Shown: in pieces, positions 1-8,391 of the stretch
Position numbering within the stretch: position 1 is the first letter of the stretch
Layout of the letters: the number at the start of each line of letters is the position of its first letter
Assembly (NCBI GenBank): GCA_002361155.1
Contig: DERZ01000013.1
Span: 4,762 to 19,346 of the forward strand
From: Porphyromonadaceae bacterium UBA3327
GTDB lineage: Bacteria; Bacteroidota; Bacteroidia; Bacteroidales; Muribaculaceae
DNA length: 14,585 nt
Direction: 5' to 3'
Translations under genes and position numbers: made by a program
The notes under the pieces: generated by a model
What the model saw: only the letters and a program-made list of their open reading frames with translations
What the model was told of the DNA's origin: nothing
The model's database searches: none

Positions 1-2445
1 GTCATCATCATCACCACCAAGAAAGGAAAAAGCGGCAAGCCGCAGGTAAGCTTCGCCGCCAACTGGCATGTGAACACCGCCCGCAAGACCCTTGACATGA
101 TGGGCAGCGAGGAATACTCCGCACTGATCAACACCTACGGTACCGACCGCGCCAAGTCGCTCCTCGTGGCCGAGAACGCCAATCCCGGAGGCGAATTCGT
201 ACCCTTCGACACCGACTGGCAGCGCGAAGTGCTCCGCACAAGCATCTCCCAGGACTACTCTCTCAGCGTGGGAGGCTCGCTCGGAAACGTCCCCTACCGC
301 GTCAACGCATCGTACACCGACAACCAGGGTATCATCAAGACAAGCTCCATGCAGCGAACCACGGCCGGTTTCAACCTCAGCCCTAAGTTCTTCAACGAAA
401 CCCTCTCGATCAACGCCAACGCCAGCGGATCATACGTCCGCACCCGCAACAGCGCCGACGTGATGTGGATGGCAGTGGCCGCAGCTCCGGTCAACCCCGT
501 CCGCAAACTGTACCCCACCTCCGGCGACGCGACCAAGGCTCCGCTCTACCAGACCATGTTCAACGGTTACTACAACAACCTCAAGACCACCGGCGAGCCC
601 GAAACATCCACAGACTGGCAGAACCCGCTCCAGCTCCTCAACGAGCAGGAGAACATCGGCAAGACCCTCTCCAGCAACGGTAACCTCCAGATCGACTATG
701 CGCTCTACTGGGTGCCGGAACTCCACTTCAACCTCAATCTCGGTTACCAGGTGTCGAAGAACTGGTCGCACAACACCATAGCCCAGAACTCTATCATGGC
801 ATGGCGCGGCAACTACAAGGATGGCGCAGGCACGAAGTACAACTGGTACGAGGTCCAGCGCAACACCCTTCTCGACTTCTACATCAACTACAAGAAGAAT
901 TTCGAGGCCATCAAGTCGAACCTCGACGTGATGGCGGGCTACTCCTGGCAGAAATTCGACTATTTCGGCGACAGCCAGACTGTAATCAACACCCTCGGCT
1001 ACAACAATAACTGGACCGATATCTATTCCGGCGGCAATTTCCTCCTCAACATCAATCCCGATTCGGAGGCGCACATCGGAAATTCATACGAGAACGCGCC
1101 TGAATCGACATGGGCCAACGCTCTCCAGCTCGTCAGCTTCTTCGGGCGTCTGAACTACGCGTTCGACGACACCTATCTGCTGACATTCACCCTCCGCAAC
1201 GACGGCACCTCGCGTTTCTCCAAAAAGAACCGCTGGGGTCTCTTCCCCTCGGTGGCACTCGCATGGAAGATCAACAACATGCCCTTCATGCAGAGCACGG
1301 CCGATGTCCTCAACGACTTCAAGCTCCGTCTCGGCTGGGGTAAGACGGGCCAGCAGGAAATGGACCTCTATTTCCCCTACGTTCCCATCTACACCAACTC
1401 GTACCAGCAGGGTTACCAGTATCTCGACCCGACCGGAAGCGGACAGTGGATCAATCCCCTCTACCCGCAGGCCTACAACCCGGACCTGAAGTGGGAGACC
1501 ACCACCACATGGAATGTCGGTCTTGACCTCGGATTCCTCAACAACCGCATCACCATCGCGGCGGACTGGTACAAGCGTATCACCACCGACCTTCTGGCGT
1601 TCGTGCCGACCGGCGCAGCGAACACCGCCAACATGATGTGGCGCAACATCGGCTCGATGGACAACATGGGTGTCGAGGTGACCATCGGCGCCAAGCCCGT
1701 TGTGACCGACAACTTCACATGGAGCACCAGCTTCAACGTCGCATGGAACAAGAACAAGATCACAGAGCTCCAGGGTGACGGCGAGACATCGCGCACACAG
1801 GCCATCGGCCTTCCCTCCGGAAAGGGCGGCGCCGGCCTGGCATGGCACATCGTGGGCCAGCCCGCATACACCTTCATGGTCTACGAGCAGGTTTACGCCG
1901 AGAACGGCGACCCGATCGAGGACCAGTACGTCGACCAGAACGCCGACGGCGTGATCAATGAAGATGACCTCATCATGTACCACAGCCGCGACCCGAAAGT
2001 GACCATGGCCTGGAACAACACCTTCACATGGAAAAACTGGGATCTCGGAATCTCTCTCCGCGCCAACCTCGGCAACTATGTGTACAACCAGCTCAAGCAG
2101 GCCAACACACGCGTATACGACACCACCGGCGCTCAGTACATGCTCTCCAACCTGATGGCGGACACCTTCCTCTTCTACAACTCATCGTCGGCCGAGCGCC
2201 TTCCGCTCTCGAGCTACTTTGTGGAGAACGCAAGCTTCCTCCGCTGCGACAACATCACCCTGGGATACACCATTCCCGACTGCCATTGCGGCGCCGACTT
2301 CGGTCTGCGCATATTCGCAGCCGTCCAGAACCCCTTCGTGATAACAAAGTTCACAGGTCTCGACCCCGAGGAATTCAGCGGCGTGCAGGGTTCGCCCTAC
2401 CCTCGCCCCATCACAACCACCCTCGGCATCGTACTCACATTCTAA
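1..2445 (+). CDS. susC: SusC-like TonB-dependent outer-membrane transporter, 5' end missing
   Basis: This is the C-terminal 814 residues of a SusC/RagA-family transporter, which moves oligosaccharides across the outer membrane using TonB energy and pairs with the SusD encoded next. The reading frame is open from base 1, and the first residues (VIIITTKKGKSGKPQVSF) match the conserved end of the SusC plug domain. The signal peptide, carboxypeptidase-regulatory-like domain, TonB box and most of the plug therefore lie upstream of the window. The rest is typical beta-barrel: alternating aromatic strands, a segment reading LTFTLRNDGTSRFSKKNRWG followed by LFPSVALAWKI, and LKWETTTTWNVGLDLGF. It ends in a terminal phenylalanine (TLGIVLTF), the signature needed for barrel assembly. 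A GTG at position 70 is not a real start, because the homology continues upstream of it. The gap to susD is 23 bases, so the two are almost certainly co-transcribed. Substrate cannot be read from the transporter alone. Confidence 0.97.
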   Translation, partial: VIIITTKKGKSGKPQVSFAANWHVNTARKTLDMMGSEEYSALINTYGTDRAKSLLVAENANPGGEFVPFDTDWQREVLRTSISQDYSLSVGGSLGNVPYRVNASYTDNQGIIKTSSMQRTTAGFNLSPKFFNETLSINANASGSYVRTRNSADVMWMAVAAAPVNPVRKLYPTSGDATKAPLYQTMFNGYYNNLKTTGEPETSTDWQNPLQLLNEQENIGKTLSSNGNLQIDYALYWVPELHFNLNLGYQVSKNWSHNTIAQNSIMAWRGNYKDGAGTKYNWYEVQRNTLLDFYINYKKNFEAIKSNLDVMAGYSWQKFDYFGDSQTVINTLGYNNNWTDIYSGGNFLLNINPDSEAHIGNSYENAPESTWANALQLVSFFGRLNYAFDDTYLLTFTLRNDGTSRFSKKNRWGLFPSVALAWKINNMPFMQSTADVLNDFKLRLGWGKTGQQEMDLYFPYVPIYTNSYQQGYQYLDPTGSGQWINPLYPQAYNPDLKWETTTTWNVGLDLGFLNNRITIAADWYKRITTDLLAFVPTGAANTANMMWRNIGSMDNMGVEVTIGAKPVVTDNFTWSTSFNVAWNKNKITELQGDGETSRTQAIGLPSGKGGAGLAWHIVGQPAYTFMVYEQVYAENGDPIEDQYVDQNADGVINEDDLIMYHSRDPKVTMAWNNTFTWKNWDLGISLRANLGNYVYNQLKQANTRVYDTTGAQYMLSNLMADTFLFYNSSSAERLPLSSYFVENASFLRCDNITLGYTIPDCHCGADFGLRIFAAVQNPFVITKFTGLDPEEFSGVQGSPYPRPITTTLGIVLTF

Positions 2446-2468
2446 TCCCGGCTTAACTGAAGAAAAAC

Positions 2469-4349
2469 ATGAAAACATTCAATAAAATATTCATGACGTT
2501 GGGACTGGCGGCGGCCGTCACGGGTCTCCCCTCCTGCGTCGGCGACCTCGACCTGGAGCCGACCAACCCCAACGAGATCACCAACGTAAGCGGCGACATG
2601 GACCGCGTCTTCGCCGACATCTTCCTCAACTTCTCCACCTTCGGAGCAAGCGGAAACTCACCGGTGTCGGGCTTTGACGGCGGTATGGCGTCGTTCCAGC
2701 GCGCCCTCTTCATCGCGGAGGAAATCCCCACCGACGAGGCGGCATGGCTCTGGGACCCCAGCTCCTACGGCACGATCAACCAGGGCATCGTGGTGCCCAC
2801 GGTGGACGCCGTATTCGGATTCTACTCCCGTCTGATGATCAACATCACGCTCTGCAACCAATTCATCCAGAGTGTAAATGACGGAACATTCATCCTTGAC
2901 GACGCGGCTCAGGCCCGCTCGGTGGACTATGTCCGCCAGGCTAAGATCCTCCGCTCGGGATGCTACTACTACATGCTGTCGTTCTACGACAAGATTCCGT
3001 ACGCCGACGAGACCACTCCGGTGGGCGCGCTCCCCACACAGCTCTCGCGCAAGGAAGTGTTCGCCAACGTGACTTCCACTCTCGAGGAGGTGGTGGCCGA
3101 CTATAAGAAGAACCCGAAGGAGACCGCCTACGGCTTCGTAGGCATCGACGCCGCACAGGCCATCCTCGCCAAAATCTACCTCAACGCGGAAGTCTTCAAC
3201 GAGGGCAACGCGGCATGGGACAAGTGCTATCAGCACTGCGCCGACATCATCACGCGTCTCGGCAAGGGAGGACAGTACGGCAACGGCCTGGCTTACAGCT
3301 ACAGCGCACTCTTCGGTGCCAACAACCGCAAATATGTGGTCGGCAACCCCGGAAGCGATGTCAACGAGATTATCTGGACACTCGCCCAGGATCAGGTGAA
3401 CCTGATCAGCTGGAGCGGCGCGACGTTCCTCCTTGCCGGATGGCTCGGAACCAACGGCGTGGAGGTGACAGTGGCCAAACCCACCATGACAGAATACACG
3501 CTGCCCGACGGCTCGCTCGACACAGAGAAATACCTCGACCTGAACGAGAAATACTGCGCGACCCAGGAGGAGTATGATGCGGCCAAGAAAGCCTACGACT
3601 CGGAAGACACCAAGGAATGGCAGAAGAAAGTGTCGGAGCGCATCAACGGCGTCAACTACTCGTTCGACCCCAAGGCTGTGGGCTGGATCTCGCAGCAGTG
3701 GTACAACGCCGGCGCCGGCTGGAAATGTCTGGTGGCCCGCAAGACCTTCGTCCGCAAATTTGAATGGGACGACATCAAGATGACCCAGAGCAAGGACCTC
3801 CGTGTGGCCAACTGGCAGACAGCGTCCCACGGCTTCACCGCCGACAACCCCTCGCTCGTCGGCGACGACTGGGGCAAGAACGGATACCTCTGTCCCAAAT
3901 ACACCAACTGGGCATACAATGACGACGGCACCATCGACTACGTGAACTCTCCTGAGCCCCGCGAACAGGTGGGCGGAGACTACGCCGTGATCCGTCTGGC
4001 CGAGATCTACCTCACCGCGGCCGAAGCCATCCTCAACGGAGGAGGCGGCAGCACCGACGAGGCTCTCCGCTATGTGAACCATATCCGCCAGCGCGCCTAC
4101 GGCCAGAACTATACACCCTGGACCCAGCTCACCATGCAGATGCTGCGCGACGAGCGCTGCCGCGAGCTCTACCAGGAAAACTGCCGGCGCACCGACCTCA
4201 TCCGCTGGAACCAGTGGTGCACAGGCTACACCTGGGAATGGAAAGGCGGCGTGGAACGCGGCACAAACCTCCCCGAGTACACCAAGTGCTATCCGATTCC
4301 TTCCCGCGTGATGTCTTCGTCGAATTTCGAGCAGACCACAGGCTATTAA
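2469..4349 (+). CDS. susD: SusD/RagB-family surface glycan-binding lipoprotein
   Basis: This 626-residue partner of the preceding SusC forms the lid of the transporter and binds glycan at the cell surface. The N-terminus is a lipoprotein signal with lipobox LPSC (acylated Cys23) followed by VGDLDLE, whose acidic residues fit the Bacteroidota surface-export signal. The C-terminal half carries the SusD hallmark helices: IRLAEIYLTAAEAILNGG from residue 508, then LRDERCRELYQENCRRTDLIRW around residues 559-580. The protein ends with the usual YPIPSRVM...N segment. At 626 residues it is longer than many SusD proteins (roughly 500-600). The extra length is probably the acidic, lysine-rich stretch at about residues 340-400. 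It is preceded by 23 bases of spacer and followed by 31 bases to the SusE-like gene, so it belongs to the same operon. Confidence 0.96.
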   Translation: MKTFNKIFMTLGLAAAVTGLPSCVGDLDLEPTNPNEITNVSGDMDRVFADIFLNFSTFGASGNSPVSGFDGGMASFQRALFIAEEIPTDEAAWLWDPSSYGTINQGIVVPTVDAVFGFYSRLMINITLCNQFIQSVNDGTFILDDAAQARSVDYVRQAKILRSGCYYYMLSFYDKIPYADETTPVGALPTQLSRKEVFANVTSTLEEVVADYKKNPKETAYGFVGIDAAQAILAKIYLNAEVFNEGNAAWDKCYQHCADIITRLGKGGQYGNGLAYSYSALFGANNRKYVVGNPGSDVNEIIWTLAQDQVNLISWSGATFLLAGWLGTNGVEVTVAKPTMTEYTLPDGSLDTEKYLDLNEKYCATQEEYDAAKKAYDSEDTKEWQKKVSERINGVNYSFDPKAVGWISQQWYNAGAGWKCLVARKTFVRKFEWDDIKMTQSKDLRVANWQTASHGFTADNPSLVGDDWGKNGYLCPKYTNWAYNDDGTIDYVNSPEPREQVGGDYAVIRLAEIYLTAAEAILNGGGGSTDEALRYVNHIRQRAYGQNYTPWTQLTMQMLRDERCRELYQENCRRTDLIRWNQWCTGYTWEWKGGVERGTNLPEYTKCYPIPSRVMSSSNFEQTTGY

Positions 4350-4380
4350 TCACCGTAGAATTCTAAAATTTCAACAGGAA

Positions 4381-5418
4381 ATGAAAAAGATATCAATCAT
4401 AACGGCAATGGCCGCCCTGTTTCTCGGCGTGACAAGCTGCAAGCAGGAGGACGAGCCGAAATACCATAACCCCACGGAGTTCAAAGTAAACGTGCCGGCG
4501 CTCCAGAACCAGGTACTGCAGCTCTCCTCCGACATGGGCGACCTCTCTACTTTCAACCTCTTCTGCTCGCAGCCGGATTACGGATACTCGGCCATCTGCA
4601 AGTATTCGGCCCTGGTGTCGCTCGACCCGGAATGTCCCGCCGAAGACACGGACAAGACGCTGAGTCTGCCCGCCACCAACCCCGCCATGGCGGCGATGGC
4701 CATCAAGACCTACGAACTCGCCGTGGCGCTCAACAAGCTCAAGGGCTACAACTCCGAAGAGGAATACCAGACCGGCTACGACGGCCAGCCTCTCAAGGCC
4801 TATTTCCGCGCCGTATGTGAGATTCCCTCGATCGAAGGGAGCCGCATAGTGTCGAGCAACGTGGTGTCGTACAACCTCATCCCGCTGATCTACGCAGAGA
4901 AGAAGGCTGCATGGATCTGGATTCTGGGCGACGTGCAGACCGTCGACGGCGAGTTCAAGAACGGATTCGCGGCTCCGTCGGCCGCCAACGCCGAACTCTA
5001 CGAACACTTCAAGCTCTACGAGCCTGAAGAATACATCGGAGAGAAACTCTTCGTCGGCATCTTCTCCATTACTCCCAAGAAGGACAATCCGGATCCGAAC
5101 AATCCCGACGACTGCTCCGCGTTCCGCTTCGCCGTAGAGCTGGGAGGATGGGATTACAAGATATTCCTCGGGGCCGAAGGCGGAGAAGAAGACAAGCACG
5201 GCGACTTCTACACCAACAAGATCACCGACAAACTCGAAGGAGGCAAATTCTTCAGCGGCTCCGTCAAGAACGAATGGCAGGCCAACTGGGGTATCGCTAC
5301 CGGAACAGTGAAACCATGCACTTTCGTGGTCGACACCGAGAACATGAAAATCTATGTGAAAGAGGGCGAGAACACCGTGACCTTCTCAGGCCGCGAACCG
5401 CAGTTCTCCGCCAAATGA
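4381..5418 (+). CDS. susE: SusE-like outer-membrane glycan-binding lipoprotein
   Basis: This 345-residue lipoprotein is probably surface exposed and helps capture the glycan imported by the SusC/SusD pair. The signal ends in lipobox VTSC (Cys20), followed by KQEDEPK, an acidic surface-export type sequence. Residues about 25-125 fit the SusE N-terminal Ig-like fold: FKVNVPALQNQVLQL, then SQPDYGYSAICKYSALVSL at 63-81, which is the conserved 'PDYGY' segment of SusE proteins. From residue 178 (WIWILGDVQTVDGEF) to the end is a second beta-rich domain with several Trp and aromatic residues, in the position of the C-terminal carbohydrate-binding domain of SusE/SusF. It is shorter than the textbook SusE, with room for one terminal binding domain. 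Assignment by domain style and operon position is fairly secure; the bound sugar is inferred. Confidence 0.85.
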   Translation: MKKISIITAMAALFLGVTSCKQEDEPKYHNPTEFKVNVPALQNQVLQLSSDMGDLSTFNLFCSQPDYGYSAICKYSALVSLDPECPAEDTDKTLSLPATNPAMAAMAIKTYELAVALNKLKGYNSEEEYQTGYDGQPLKAYFRAVCEIPSIEGSRIVSSNVVSYNLIPLIYAEKKAAWIWILGDVQTVDGEFKNGFAAPSAANAELYEHFKLYEPEEYIGEKLFVGIFSITPKKDNPDPNNPDDCSAFRFAVELGGWDYKIFLGAEGGEEDKHGDFYTNKITDKLEGGKFFSGSVKNEWQANWGIATGTVKPCTFVVDTENMKIYVKEGENTVTFSGREPQFSAK

Positions 5419-5446
5419 CGCATAGAGCGCTCTAATCAAGTGAACA

Positions 5447-5473
5447 GGCGGGGAGCATTCCCGGCTCCCCGCC
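5447..5473 (+). promoter_or_regulatory. Intercistronic GC-rich hairpin between susE-like and susF-like genes
   Basis: A perfect 10-base-pair stem (GGCGGGGAGC paired with GCTCCCCGCC) encloses a seven-base loop, ATTCCCG. It lies in the 75-base gap between the two lipoprotein genes. The sequence after it is ACTAAAAG, with no T run, so it does not look like a full intrinsic terminator. A role in mRNA processing, 3'-end protection of the upstream part, or lowering expression of the SusF-like gene is inference. Confidence 0.6.
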
Positions 5474-5493
5474 ACTAAAAGAAAATTACAATT

Positions 5494-6993
5494 ATGAAAA
5501 AAATCAAGATATTTTCTACAATAGCGCTCTCCCTGGCCCTGGCGTCGTGCGACAACTTCGAGTTGCCTAATCCTCCGGCCCAGTCCAATCCCGATCCGGG
5601 CGTGGAGGGAGTGTTCGAGAACTCCGGTCTCAGACTCTCTCAGAGCAGCGCGGATGTAAACCTCATCGAGGCAAGCAACAAGAACGAGAATGTGGCTGTC
5701 GCCAGGATCGACGAACTGGTGAATTTCCCCGAAGGCTATGACCTCCGCGTCGACATGCAGGTGGCCGGAAACGACCAGTTCGGCAAGTATGCCACCGTGA
5801 AGACAACCATAGCCGACAATCTGGTATATGTCAACCCCACCGACTTCGACTCGGCCATTCAGGAGGCAATCACCAGAAACCCGGCAAAACTGAACGTGGC
5901 CACCCGCTTCGTTGCATACGCCGAGCGCGGCACCACTCTTTTCCGCCTCGGAGGAATGGATGAATACTACGGCCGCTACGAGTACTCCGTGAAACCACTC
6001 GATCCGGCCAAGACGCTCGAACAGGACTATTACCTCGTGGGCAGCTTCTGCAACTGGGATCCCAGGAAGGCCATCAAGTTCAACAACACCGTGGAGGGAG
6101 CCAATATCTACGACAATCCAGTTCTGGCGGTCCGCGTGGAAATCACAGAGCAGCAGGCCGCAGCTGGATATGAGTTCAAGGTGATCCCCGCATCGTCGGC
6201 ACTCGCGGGAAACTTCGAGGGAGCCCTCGGATGCATCGCCGACGAGACCGGTCTGGCCGGCAAGCTCACCGAGTCTCCCGACAAGAGCCAGCCCGGCGTG
6301 CTCAATGTGGGTGCCCCGATGCTCATCACCATCAACGTTCAGGAGGATTCCTACAGCATAAGCTATGCCCTCGACGTGCTCTATCCCCTCTCGGGCACCA
6401 CACTCTCCAAGCCGGATCAGGCAATGCTTCTCTACACCGACAACTACATCACATTCTCCGGCACGGCGGTTCTTGCAGGCTCATGGTACTGCGCCGGCGA
6501 ACCGAGCATCAAGGGCCTCCTCTTCCGTCAGAACAAGGATCTCGGGGTGTCCGACTCCGATGACGGCATGACCCGCAGCGGATACCTCACCGCCGACTCC
6601 GACCTCGGCGAGCAGCTCCGCACTCCGGTGAAGGGAACAAACCTCTACTGGGTGGATGTGAATCTCGTGATGCTCACCTACAAGATCTCGGCCATACAGA
6701 AAATGAGCGTGATCGGCGACGGCAACGGATGGGATCTCGGGACAGCAACCGAACTCACACCGTCGAAAGATCTGAAGGTATGGAGCGCACAGGGCGTCCA
6801 GATCGGCAACGAGTTCAAGATCAACTGCAACGGAGCATGGGATCTTGACTTCGGAGGAGAAGAGGTGCCCGACCTGACCGGCATGCGCCAGTACAACGTC
6901 GTGATGAAAGGCGGCAACTGCCCCTGTACTCCCGGCACATACGACGTGGAGGTCGACTTCAGCACACGTCCATACACAGTAACACTCAAATAA
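5494..6993 (+). CDS. susF: SusF/SusE-family multi-domain glycan-binding lipoprotein
   Basis: This 499-residue outer-membrane lipoprotein has lipobox LASC (Cys19) followed by DNFELPNPP. Three parts can be seen. Residues about 30-170 form an N-terminal Ig-like region. Residues from 176 (EQDYYLVGSFCNWDPRKAIKF) start one SusE/F-type binding fold with the usual 'yyLvG..nW' entry. Residues from 404 (MSVIGDGNGWDLGTATELTP, then VWSAQGVQIGNEFKINCNGAW) form a C-terminal binding fold, where Trp pairs and the 'EFKI' strand match the starch-binding domains of SusE/SusF. Its length is close to SusF of the starch system. It is the last gene of the operon and is followed by a strong terminator. The role is surface retention of alpha-glucan, inferred from family. 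It could be a second SusE paralogue rather than a strict SusF orthologue. Confidence 0.87.
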   Translation: MKKIKIFSTIALSLALASCDNFELPNPPAQSNPDPGVEGVFENSGLRLSQSSADVNLIEASNKNENVAVARIDELVNFPEGYDLRVDMQVAGNDQFGKYATVKTTIADNLVYVNPTDFDSAIQEAITRNPAKLNVATRFVAYAERGTTLFRLGGMDEYYGRYEYSVKPLDPAKTLEQDYYLVGSFCNWDPRKAIKFNNTVEGANIYDNPVLAVRVEITEQQAAAGYEFKVIPASSALAGNFEGALGCIADETGLAGKLTESPDKSQPGVLNVGAPMLITINVQEDSYSISYALDVLYPLSGTTLSKPDQAMLLYTDNYITFSGTAVLAGSWYCAGEPSIKGLLFRQNKDLGVSDSDDGMTRSGYLTADSDLGEQLRTPVKGTNLYWVDVNLVMLTYKISAIQKMSVIGDGNGWDLGTATELTPSKDLKVWSAQGVQIGNEFKINCNGAWDLDFGGEEVPDLTGMRQYNVVMKGGNCPCTPGTYDVEVDFSTRPYTVTLK

Positions 6994-7033
6994 TGATAAC
7001 CGCGCCGGCATATCATTCCGGCAAGTCTTACAT

Positions 7034-7066
7034 AAATCCCCGTCGGCCGGCCGACGGGGATTTTTT
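7034..7066 (+). terminator. Intrinsic terminator of the susCDEF-like operon
   Basis: A perfect inverted repeat centred between 7048 and 7049 (AAATCCCCGTCGGCC and its complement) is followed by a run of six T at 7061-7066. It lies 40 bases after the stop codon of the SusF-like gene. The symmetry makes it a strong stem with a GGCC loop. It cleanly separates the operon from the promoter immediately downstream. Confidence 0.93.
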
Positions 7067-7075
7067 GCGAGAAAG

Positions 7076-7107
7076 CTTGAATAATAAAAATTTATTTGCT
7101 AAATTTG
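7076..7107 (+). promoter_or_regulatory. Bacteroidota-type promoter for the 301-residue secreted protein
   Basis: The -7 element TAAATTTG lies at 7100-7107 and matches TAnnTTTG exactly. A -33 element, CTTG at 7076-7079, lies 20 bases upstream, the spacing expected for the major Bacteroidota sigma factor. It sits directly after the operon terminator. The predicted transcription start is around 7113, giving a leader of about 137 bases. Confidence 0.8.
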
Positions 7108-7113
7108 CATTGT

Positions 7114-7250
7114 ATTCAGACTTTAGACTTCGTTTAGGCTGCGTAACCCTGTGAAATACAATAAAAAAAGGCTGCAACCCGAATTCAGAAGAACATAGTT
7201 GTCGAAAAGACCAATTAACCATATATGATTAACTAAAATCCAATCAAACG
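7114..7250 (+). other. Long AT-rich 5' leader of the 301-residue secreted protein gene
   Basis: About 137 bases separate the predicted transcription start from the ATG. The leader contains an imperfect direct repeat, AGGCTGCGTAACCC at 7136-7149 and AGGCTGCAACCC at 7169-7180, separated by an A-rich segment. No known riboswitch could be recognised, and no strong stem was found. A regulatory function is possible but unproven. Confidence 0.4.
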
Positions 7251-8156
7251 ATGAACAAATTCTACGCGATTGCAGCTGCCGCGCTTATGGCAGCAAGTGC
7301 TTACGCACAGGACGGCGCCCCCCTTTATGTAACCGGAGGAGCGATCGACGAGAGCGAGGGAGCGGTATCTCCCTGGGGAATCAGCAACTGGAACGCAGAA
7401 GATCCCGCGGAACTTACTTTCGCCGAGGGCAAATACACCGGCGAGTTCAAGGGCATCACAATGTTCAAGATTTCCACTGCCAAAGGAGACTGGGACGCAT
7501 TCAACGCCGGTGCGTACGGATGCAAATATGGTAAGGAACCCGGCAAGGCAGTCGAGCTTGAGGCAGGATACACGGAAAACATCGTATGCCCCTGGCCCGG
7601 CGATTACAAGATCGAGGTATCCGGCGACCTGAAGACCATCACCCTCACCACCGACACTCCCAACCCCAACCCCGGCGGCCCGACCAAAGTCTACCTCCGC
7701 GGAGAGATGAACGGCTGGGGCGCTCCCGCTGAGTGGGAAATGACTTATGCCGAAGGCAGCTACTACTTCAACTGCACCGGAGAGCAGATGGTTCTCGCCG
7801 GCCAGACATTCAAGATTGCCGATGCCAACTGGACAGAGATCAACTATGGTGTGGAGGAAGGTGCCATTGTCATTCAGGATGACGTAGCCATCTGGGAACC
7901 CAACGGCAAAGACGCAAAATTCGAGGCAGACTGGAACGGTGGCGTGAAATTCACCATCCAGGAAGACGGAACCGCTCTCGCCGAGTTCTCCAGCACGGCT
8001 ATCGATATTCCCGCAAGCGGCATCGCCGACATCGAGGCCTCCGACAACGCAGCTCCCGTATACTTCAATCTCCAGGGTGTGCGCGTAGCCAATGCAGAGA
8101 ACGGTCTCTACATCGTAAAGCAGGGCAGCAAGGTAAGCAAAGTCCTCGTGAAGTAA
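7251..8156 (+). CDS. Secreted SusE/F-like glycan-binding protein with T9SS sorting tail
   Basis: This 301-residue exported protein has a standard signal peptide (MNKFYAIAAAALMAASAYA, cleaved before QDGAP) and no lipobox. Residues 21-135 form a beta-rich domain rich in Trp and Gly, ending in a strand that reads YKIEVSGDLKTITL. A TPNPNPGGP linker at about 136-145 leads to a second domain that opens with VYLRGEMNGWGAPAEWEM at 147. That is the 'yLrG.mngW' entry of SusE/SusF-type binding folds, with TFKIADANW matching the conserved 'FKI' strand. The last 40 residues (PVYFNLQGVRV, GLYIVKQG, KVLVK) are a type A T9SS C-terminal sorting domain. The likely role is a secreted or surface-attached binding protein for the glycan handled by the adjacent sus-like operon. 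It has its own promoter and terminator, so it can be expressed separately from the operon. Confidence 0.83.
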   Translation: MNKFYAIAAAALMAASAYAQDGAPLYVTGGAIDESEGAVSPWGISNWNAEDPAELTFAEGKYTGEFKGITMFKISTAKGDWDAFNAGAYGCKYGKEPGKAVELEAGYTENIVCPWPGDYKIEVSGDLKTITLTTDTPNPNPGGPTKVYLRGEMNGWGAPAEWEMTYAEGSYYFNCTGEQMVLAGQTFKIADANWTEINYGVEEGAIVIQDDVAIWEPNGKDAKFEADWNGGVKFTIQEDGTALAEFSSTAIDIPASGIADIEASDNAAPVYFNLQGVRVANAENGLYIVKQGSKVSKVLVK

Positions 8157-8179
8157 GCAATCCCTCCAATCATAACAGG

Positions 8180-8210
8180 AAAGACTCCGCACCGCGGGGT
8201 CTTTCTTTTT
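8180..8210 (+). terminator. Intrinsic terminator after the 301-residue protein gene
   Basis: The stem AAAGACTCCGC pairs with GCGGGGTCTTT (11 base pairs with one G-T pair) around a three-base loop ACC, and is followed by CTTTTT. It lies 23 bases after the stop codon. Confidence 0.9.
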
Positions 8211-8391
8211 AACCGTTGTCGAATGATTCTGAACCCTACATACCCCTCAATGCGCTTCAGTCGCAGGAATGGATCATATAAAAACCACTCCTGCGAAACC
8301 AAGCAGTCTAATAGAACATGATACAGTTGCCATAATATCCCCCGTTATCCTTATATTTTTCTTGTTTTATCACTTTTTTTATTGTCGTTTT
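8211..8391. other. Intergenic region with a long hairpin at 8261-8296
   Basis: This is part of a 331-base stretch without a gene. It contains one clear structure: TCGCAGGAATGG at 8261-8272 pairs with CCACTCCTGCGA at 8285-8296 with a single mismatch, around an AT-rich 12-base loop. No T run follows on either strand and no promoter was found just upstream, so it is neither an obvious terminator nor an obvious small RNA gene. The rest becomes strongly T-rich toward the promoter at 8392. No ORF of convincing quality is present. Confidence 0.55.

Noticed and set aside
1084..1983. Minus-strand ORF of 299 codons opposite the SusC gene
   Set aside because: Same reason: Val/His-rich shadow translation opposite a well-supported transporter.
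70..2445. GTG at 70 as the start of the SusC-like gene
   Set aside because: The frame is open to base 1 and the residues upstream of it match the conserved end of the SusC plug domain, so the gene starts before the window.
2658..4082. Long minus-strand ORF of 474 codons opposite the SusD gene
   Set aside because: It is a shadow of a GC-rich plus-strand gene; its translation is dominated by V, H, G and R repeats and shows no domain, while the plus strand is a clear SusD.
4393..5199. Minus-strand ORF of 268 codons opposite the SusE-like gene
   Set aside because: Shadow translation with no promoter or domain; the plus strand has a lipobox and a SusE motif.
7233..8192. Minus-strand ORF of 319 codons opposite the 301-residue protein gene
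   Set aside because: The plus-strand gene has promoter, signal peptide, sorting tail and terminator; the minus ORF has none of these.
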